Shown here: in pieces, positions 57,024 through 64,000 of the stretch | Layout of the letters: each line of letters opens with the position of its first letter | Position numbering within the stretch: position 1 is the stretch's first letter | Source of the DNA: Evernia prunastri | Lineage: Eukaryota; Ascomycota; Lecanoromycetes; Lecanorales; Parmeliaceae | Direction of reading: 5' to 3' | DNA: 64,000 nt | NCBI GenBank assembly: GCA_003184365.1 | Contig: NKYR01000147.1 | Coordinates: 18,504-82,503, forward strand | Notes under the pieces: generated by a model | Told to the model about the DNA's origin: nothing | Seen by the model: only the letters and a program-made list of their open reading frames with translations | Database searches by the model: none | Translations under genes and position numbers: made by a program

Positions 57024-58169
57024 ATGGCCACCGTCGACGACATTTTCGGTTGCCTCAAGCCGAGCATTGCGGCCATCTCCGTGTTCATTTTCCTCTACGC
57101 GTTCTTGATATATCCGCTCTTCTTTGCTCCACTCAGTCATGTGCCAGGCCCCGTCGGGTGCAAGCTTTCGTGGTACTACCTTGCCTATTTTGATGTACGG
57201 CTCACAAGGAACGATCAGATCGCGGAATGGCATAAAAAGTTCGGCCCGGTCATTTGCATCCGACCGGGGGAAGTGTCCCTCTCAGATCCTCTTTTGATGA
57301 GAGAGATTTATGGCACCAAGGGCAAATACACCAAAAGCAATTTTTTTGATCATTTCATAACATACGGAGCGAAGGCTTTGTTTTCGACTGGTCCATACTG
57401 GGAACATCAGCAAAAAAGGATGCTAATATCGACATTCTATCACAGAACGACCATCAATAAGCCAGTGGTCGAACTCTCTGTGCGCGAACGAATGCACCAA
57501 CTGTTCGATCAAATCGACTTGAGACTTCAAGCCAAGCCCGACGACCGGACGATGATGATGTACCCCATCTTCAACTGCTTCGCCTTTGACAACATCTCCC
57601 GACTCCTGTACGGTCCTCGACATTGCGCGTACACCATCGAGAATGACTGCCGAGAACGTCAACTTCTCTTGTCGATGAAACAGGCACAATTATGGAGTCC
57701 GCTGAAATTCAACTTCCCTGTCATCGTCAGTGCCTCGTATTTGACCAAACAATTCTTTCCGGACGGATTCCGAGCCTCCCTGTCAGCGGAACATGATCTG
57801 GCAGATTGGAACTGGAGGACGCTCACGGAAGCCATCAAGGACAAGGAGGCGACAGAGGACCACTCTTTACTGGCCCGAATGTGCACCGTCAAAGACAAGG
57901 ACGGACAGCCGCTCGACCTCAATTATATCGCGTCAGAGCTATTCGACCACCTCAACGCGGCCCAGGAAACAGTCGTGGTAGCACTCGTATACGTCAGCTA
58001 CCACCTGGCGATCCGTCGCGACTGGCAGGCCATGGACCGAAAGGAGCTGCAAGCATTACCGGTGCAGGAAGACGGGTTCCCATCCTTTGCAGCCATCGAA
58101 GCGGCCCCGTTGTTTGAAGCCTTTATCCGCGAGGTCCACCGGCTAGTGAAGGCAGGCGTACAGCAGTGA
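57024..58169 (+). pseudogene. Cytochrome P450, truncated before the haem loop
   Basis: N-terminal membrane anchor (IAAISVFIFLYAFLIYPLFF), proline-rich hinge (SHVPGP), FGPVICIRPGEVSLSDP and the P450 helices follow in normal order in one uninterrupted frame of 381 residues. The I-helix region (FDHLNAAQETVVVALVYVS) and the K-helix ExxR (EVHR in FIREVHRL) are present. The reading then ends in VKAGVQQ and a stop. The PxRF motif and the Cys-containing haem-binding loop, normally 70-100 residues further on, are absent. The protein cannot bind haem as it stands. The junction after about 58145 suggests truncation by rearrangement rather than a point mutation. Confidence 0.85.
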
Positions 58170-59204
58170 TAGCGACCATCTCCAGCCCTTCCTCTTTTGC
58201 ACAGACGCTGACATTGCTTTACCGAGCAGAGTCCCGAGAATCTTGAGATCCTGCTGTACCCTTGCTGTAGACATTTGTATAGCCAGCTCATGCTCCTCTT
58301 TGGGGACAAGGCGCGCGTCAGGTTTTTCCGCATGAAGGCTCTTCATCCTTTGTAAATGTCTCAAGGATACTTGGCGCTGGTTCTCGAGATGGAACAGCGG
58401 ATGGGAGAGCAGGCCACTCGGTTCGCGCAAATCTAGGATGGAGCTGTCGTAGGAAACAATGTCACCCATGATAGCGAACAATTATTTTCCATAGGAGTGG
58501 ACCAGCTTGAGGCTGTCAGTCGTTGCTGGAGTAATGGAAGATCTACCATTACCTATGTATCAGCACGCTTGGGATTCGTAGAGGCTCGTCGTGTTGTGTG
58601 TAGAATTTCACAATTTTGGGAAACAGTGCGATAGCAACGCCCGAAATCGGGCCTGCATAGCGGGGCAGCTCAGCCTGTCCAGTCGGTTCCGGGTAGAACA
58701 CGACCCTTGGGATCCAGGTAATCTACGGATGTTCATCTACCGACACTGTTCAGTAGGACCTGGAAAATTATCTTGCGCCAATATTTACTTTATTGCGTAG
58801 GAGATTGAATCGCAGTATAAGAGCTTCCAGGGTTATGGGCTGGGCTCCTGGCAGCCTGGCCTGCTGCGGCTCCACAAGTACCTCCGAACAAATCCTTAGC
58901 GCTGGATCATGATCTGAGGTACCATAGGAACTCTTCCACACTTTTGCTCCTTTCGTCCATCGTTTTACTCCGGTTAATACATTGCAGATAGTTACGACAA
59001 GACCCATACCTCAGGTAAGTCCTGGATTTCTTATCAATCTCTATGTACCACAGTCCTTAGCCACAGGTTGTAATTAAAGCGTCAATAGGTGCTATCTAGA
59101 CGAGTGGATACAGCGTCTGTTTCTCTACAGGCAACGACTTCTGTCACCAATTCTCGGTCATCGCTCCTGAAGATCCAGGACAGCAGAAAGCTTTCTCATC
59201 AAAG
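58170..59204. other. No confident gene
   Basis: A minus-strand frame at 58143-58481 (112 codons, HLENQRQVSLRHLQRMKSLH and EEHELAIQMS) looks helical and could be real, but I do not recognise it. The rest is short frames. Confidence 0.4.
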
Positions 59205-59657
59205 ATGAGCTTGCAAACCGGAAATATGTCTCAAGTAGCCGGGGTAGTCAAGGACATAATACCACTGGCGTCCAACATCGTCGGGGAGACGGCTTCCACC
59301 ATGCGACACCACCGTGAGAATCCCACTCCTAAGCCCACACACTCCTCCGATGCAAACATCTCGAATTACGGCCTGTTCAATTATGTCGATAGTCGCAACA
59401 TGACCGACGGTAACAAGAAGGGTAATCCCTCTGGTGCAAGTAACGCGACTTCAGGTATCTTGCTTGGGATGGGCATTGGTGCTGGTATCGCTGGTGCAAT
59501 GTGGGCCATTAATAAGGTTTCCCAGTCAAAGCAGCGACATGACACTGTTATGCCGGCTCGTGGGCAAGGTAGGGTTGTTAAAGAGGAAGTGGAGGAGGAA
59601 GAACAAGGGAAAGACGAAGAAGAAGAGGAAGAAGAGGAGGAGGAGGAGGAAGCATAA
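59205..59657 (+). CDS. Small glycine-zipper protein with poly-Glu tail
   Basis: 150 residues in one exon. Residues about 84-104 form a short hydrophobic helix (GILLGMGIGAGIAGAMWAI) with GxxxG spacing, which could insert in a membrane or oligomerise. It is preceded by an Asn/Ser-rich stretch and followed by a Lys/Arg patch. The last 27 residues are almost pure Glu. No homologue recognised. The tail is encoded by a gaa/gag microsatellite. A small real gene is plausible but unproven. Confidence 0.5.
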   Translation: MSLQTGNMSQVAGVVKDIIPLASNIVGETASTMRHHRENPTPKPTHSSDANISNYGLFNYVDSRNMTDGNKKGNPSGASNATSGILLGMGIGAGIAGAMWAINKVSQSKQRHDTVMPARGQGRVVKEEVEEEEQGKDEEEEEEEEEEEEA

Positions 59658-60367
59658 GTGGGTCTGACGTGACTGGACTGGGGTAAGGCGAAGTTTTCGC
59701 TATATACACCTTGGAGTTCGGCCGCACGTCTTTGTGGCACTGCAATTATCTCTTGTTTCTGCGCTGCTTGTAATGTGGTGTTTGGTTTTGTTTCACTTTG
59801 CCATGGTTCTATAGAAAATGATGAAGCTCCTGCAGGCTATTGCAGGACTCCTAACAGCTCTAATCCCCATTCTCAACGAAGGCCTGCTCGTAGGCTAGTC
59901 CAACTCACCGGCTATTTGAAGGCTCCTTTGCAAAACATCAGCGTTGCATTTTACAGCTGCCTGGACCCATGCCTCGCGATTCGTTTCGCGGCTTGTACGA
60001 CAAAACTCACTCCTTGCACCATCATGATCATTCCAAGTCAATGCGTCTTTTATTTGATCCGAGCATGCGCTTCCAAACATATCTTCCCATAAATACTAAA
60101 GCCAAGGCGAGGATCCCGCTGGTGGCCGTTTCTTTGACTTCGTCTCGACCGAGGAACGTCGTACTTGCTGGGCGGCTGGAGGGGGGATTGTTGCAATTGC
60201 TGAATCTCCTCCGGAAACTTGATTCAGGTGACGACATGATGATAGACAGCTTTGAGAGGATGAAGTGGTTTCTGAAGCTTCAAGGCTTTTCAAAGGGGCG
60301 GTCTTGCGAGGTGGGAAGGAAGGTCTGATAGGGAAAATATTTTTTCGCACGAAATCAGGCCACCGAA
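59658..60367. other. No gene recognised; ends at the breakpoint of the kinase copy
   Basis: Sequence up to about 60367 has no counterpart upstream of copy C, so the homology break of the duplicated kinase gene lies at its right edge. Confidence 0.5.
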
Positions 60368-63300
60368 GCATTAAGTATACCCCCGCTGTAGACCAAACTG
60401 CGTCTCAAATACAACTGACCTTTGACGACAAGCCGAAGAACCTCGAGAAAGGCTTTGTGTTCGGAAGTGATCCACAAATTTGCGATGTCTTCCTGGGCGA
60501 GCGAGGTGCCGGATTCAGCGGTCAACAATTCTGCATCACATTCAACGAGCGAGGAGAGGTTATATTCAAGAATACATCTCGAAAAAAAGCACAAGTTGAT
60601 TACAATGGTGAGAACCCTTCTCGTCGAAACCAATTCACTTGGGTCCTCTTCGACACATACAAGAACATCAAATCACAATGGGTGAAGAAGATGATCTGAT
60701 CTTCAAGGTCAAGTGGCCGAAACACGGAACTTACCGGGCTGAGTATGAGGCACATCGTAACGCCTATTTTAAAGAGCGCCAAGGTGCGCTCCCCCAACTC
60801 AGCCAGCTAGGTATGGAAAGCCAGCAAACGACCGCGGTGCCCACTGCACAACATTCTCCCAGACAACGGCCTATCTATCTGTTGGAGGAAGAGCTCGGAC
60901 GCGGTAGCTTTGGCACGGTCCACAAGGCCGTCGATGTAAGCACGGGCGACGTGCACGCTGCCAAAAAATTTCACCACGGTAATTGGAAGAATGACGTTGA
61001 CATCTTGATGAGTCTTTCACACGTAAGTAGAATTGTTGACCTAATGATCGATCCCTGTCTGACTTTTCGCAAAGGAGCATATTGTGAAATTCGTGAAGTT
61101 CTCGGAGGAGCAGAAACCTCTGCTGGTGATGGAATATTTGCCTCTTGGAAACCTAGCCTGCCAAGATTTCATCACCGAAGAAGAGACCCTCCAAATTCTT
61201 TTTCAAGGACTTCAGGCACTCGACTACCTACATTCCCACTCTCCGCCTCTGGCGCATCGAGACATCAAGCCGGCAAACATTCTCGTTCAGTCTCGAATAC
61301 CCTTCGTTATCAAGCTTGTCGACTTCGGATTCGCAAAGAACGATTCTTCCTTAAAAACCTTCTGCGGATCAAATGAATACGCCGCTCCCGAGATTTGGGG
61401 TCGTCATTATTACACAGCTACGGTTGACATATGGTCACTAGGAGTGGTCGCGTTAGAATACGCATACGGTCTTCCTCAGCCAACGCAAGAGCGCAAGGGC
61501 AGCCACTGGTGTCGAGATATAGTCAAAGCTGCCAAGGACGGGGACACTTTGATAGATTTCCTCTCAACCAAGATGCTGAGGATAGATTATCGACACCGGG
61601 GGTCTGCAAGTGATTGCTTAGGAGAAGTGTATCGTCTAGGATTTCACGAAATCCAAACTGTCGACATTGGACGTACAACGCCTACAGGGAAGACGGCCAG
61701 TCAAGACGACGTGACGAGGATTAAATCCGTCATAACGCAACCCCTTCAATATGCTCGATCAGATAGGGGTGTTTCATCCGGATTTTACGATATAGGAGGC
61801 GCATCGGAAATGACTGAAGTGGCTCCATCAAAGCGTGATCGTCGAGAGGGAACTTACTTTTACAATCGGCCATCTCTACCGTCGGTTGACCAGCACCCTC
61901 AGGGACCTACACACATCTGGAATCCTCAATCTGGAGACATTTCCAAGTCAACGCTAAGTAAGCGGCGGCGGCAACAGACAGTCCAATCTGCCTCGGACGA
62001 TGCTCGAGCAAGAGGACAGTCAAAACGGTCGCGAGCATCGGTCTCGTTCGAGGCCGGTGACGATCCTTCTGAGCCGCAAAACTCTCGAAACAATGAGCAG
62101 GGGTCCGAGCAGAACAAGCGCAGCATCAGCACCACCTGTAAGGGACACAACCCTGTAGTACAGCCTCTACAGATACCGCAGCTGGACCCCCGCAAGGCAC
62201 CGTTGGCAACAGACGTTGCAAGCCTCACTCAAGCTGTGGAGTCTGTCCCGAGAGTGCCCCGTATTACGAGACAAGTCACGCGAAAATCCACACAAAAACG
62301 GACGAGGTCTCCTTTGGGAAGGACGTCTCCCCCAGCAGCGGAAGCGAGTCAAGAGGAGGTCGAGACGCTTTCGTCAGAGCGCAACATTCACGACAATATG
62401 AGAGCATTGCTGGTAGGGAACCTGGACGGCGAGAACGAGGGCAAAACCAAAGTACACCATCCTCAATGAGACGTGTCACACATGCTGACCGGTCTTTGTC
62501 AAGGTAACCGACTTTGACGGCAGACATGTTCAGATAAAGATTGAAGACCAAATTGTGCTTATGCGAAAAGAAGACTGCTTTCTCAACGCCAGTCAGATAC
62601 TGACACTGACTAACAAGAATCCCGGTGATATTGAACATCTCCTGCAGCTGATGCAACAAAGTATCAAGGTCGAGGTCCTTCCACCTTTAGCAGGTATTGC
62701 TTCTTCGAGCTCTTGGGTTAGCTTCGAACACGGACAAATACTCTGCAAGCATTTCGGACTGGAGCAGAAGCTGCAGCCATTAGTAGAATATGGGCTGGAA
62801 ATCCAGCGTAGTGACAACAGCGAGCCTATAGAAAACATTAATAGCGTTCCCAAGCAGGTATGACATCGCCCTTGGTTTGTATAAGGGTCTATTCACAATT
62901 ACTTCGCCTAGCAGCTTTCTGGATTCTTCGTAACTAATACACTTACTCAACCTGTCCTGGTGCGAAAGTCCGACTTTCGAATCAGAGTTAGTGATATTTT
63001 ACAAGCATCCGGTCAGCCATACACTGAAATATTCGAGATCAGGCGAGAGTTCAGATACAAAGGTTTATATGTGGATTTCTGGGTTGGGGTAGAGTTGTGT
63101 CGGAGGTACGGTCTGCGCGAGTTGGAGAGGGACTTGCGTAGCTGGAAGCCAGAAAAAGAGCCAGCAAAAGAACCAGCAAAGAAGCCAGCAAAAGAACCAG
63201 CAAAAGAACCAGCAAAAGAACCAGAGCTTTCAAGATTCATTGAAATCACAGATTTTCCTAGCCCTGTTATGGTTCGAAGATCAGACTTTAGAATCAACGC

Positions 63301-64000
63301 CTCCCACATTGCCAAACTTAGTGGCCGTTCAAGACATACAGTAAGAGATCTCAGAAAGTGGTTGGGTTCTGAGAAGTACACGATCGTGCGGGGAAGTAAG
63401 AAGCATCAAGGCACGTATGTGGATTTCGATATTGGAATAGAGCAGTGTCGAGAATACGGACTACCTGAGCTGGAGAAGCGACTTCATAGCTTGAGGCGTA
63501 CTTCGGAAGGGCCGGTATCAGAAGTAGAGCCCAGTCATGTCGAACCCCGGCTCCCGGTATCGGACGCAGTCTCGGCGCGGAATGAGAGCTTTGAGTCTAG
63601 GGGTATCTGGAACCGAGATCCACCCCCAACATTACCAGGAGGGTCCATTCCCGATGGGCCAATCGAAGTGGAGGACGCAGATGAGACGGATTCAGGCTCA
63701 GACGTAGCAGGCTCAGGGGATAGTGTCACATCTCGCGAACCCTGTCCGATACAACGAAACGCTCAACCGGCACCATCAATCCGTTGTGCAAAGGACGCGA
63801 CATCGTCGCGCCCGTTAGGACGTGACACCAGGTCTTCTCGTCTTGAACTTGTAGACCCTCATTCACCTTCCGCCAAAAGTGTACAATACGAGGTTTGGGA
63901 TTCTCGGCCTCAGCTCTCGGAATTGACAAAAGTAGAACCTCAGTTGAGGCCATCCAGTTGGAAAACGGCCTCGCACTATGGCAGCTTGGGTGATCTATTC
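60368..64000 (+). pseudogene. FHA - kinase - triple KilA-N protein, copy D (5' truncated, frameshifted, runs off the right edge)
   Basis: Homology to copy C begins at TPAVDQTASQIQLTFDD, so the first roughly 48 residues are missing. The FHA part is in one frame to about 60670, where copy D has one A fewer and three bases more than copy C. The kinase then continues in a shifted frame from about 60675 to 61022 and, after an intron, 61075-62451 (HRDIKPANIL; the DFG motif is followed by FAKN). Exon 62504-62857 holds the first KilA-N-like domain, intact here with CKHFGLEQKL where copy C has a stop. The exon from 62912 carries KilA-N 2, an EPAK-repeat linker and KilA-N 3, then an acidic tail reading beyond the window. 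Either a decayed duplicate or affected by a sequencing indel. Confidence 0.78.

Overview
Organism. This is nuclear DNA of a filamentous ascomycete (Pezizomycotina). Most genes are split by short GT-AG introns of about 45-75 nt with CTAAC/CTGAC-type branch sites. The left third carries the conserved mating-type neighbourhood in the order CIA30 - APC5 - COX13 - APN2 - MAT - SLA2. The MAT gene encodes an HMG-box protein, so this strain carries the MAT1-2 idiomorph. A second gene between MAT1-2-1 and SLA2 would fit, among others, lichen-forming Lecanoromycetes, but I cannot fix the class from sequence alone.

Layout. 1-5 kb: a sodium:solute symporter running off the left edge and a three-RRM RNA-binding protein. 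6.4-23.3 kb: the MAT region with CIA30, APC5, COX13, APN2, MAT1-2-1, an unassigned idiomorph gene and SLA2. 23.3-28.3 kb: a gene-poor stretch with a fold-back repeat, a duplicated 230-bp repeat beside a single N, and a very AT-rich, RIP-like LTR-retroelement relic. 28.4-30.7 kb: an apparently intact DUF3435 tyrosine recombinase, the 'captain' type that mobilises Starship giant elements. It is transcribed away from SLA2, so everything to its right may be Starship cargo.

Right of the captain (31-64 kb) is accessory DNA. It holds fragments of immune-type (NLR) genes (a PNP/UDP phosphorylase piece, an alpha/beta hydrolase piece, ankyrin repeats, a post-NACHT piece), the last exon of MCM4, a truncated P450, a captain relic, a serine-beta-lactamase-like hydrolase and a three-domain RRM / alpha-beta hydrolase / vWA protein. 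It also holds two copies each of two unusual genes. One is a roughly 726-residue coiled-coil protein (34.2-36.6 and 50.7-53.0 kb). The other joins an FHA domain, a Ser/Thr kinase and three KilA-N/APSES-like DNA-binding domains (45.8-50.1 and 60.4-64.0 kb).

How it fits together. The left block is a stable housekeeping and sex-determination region. The right block looks like a mobile-element cargo graveyard with a few intact genes. The divergent pair at 45.8-53.0 kb (FHA-kinase-KilA-N facing the coiled-coil gene across a 527-bp shared promoter) is the best candidate for an undescribed system. The other copies are partial or separated, and both kinase copies carry lesions. Two single-N positions (24574, 48690) abut duplicated sequence and should be treated as assembly joins.
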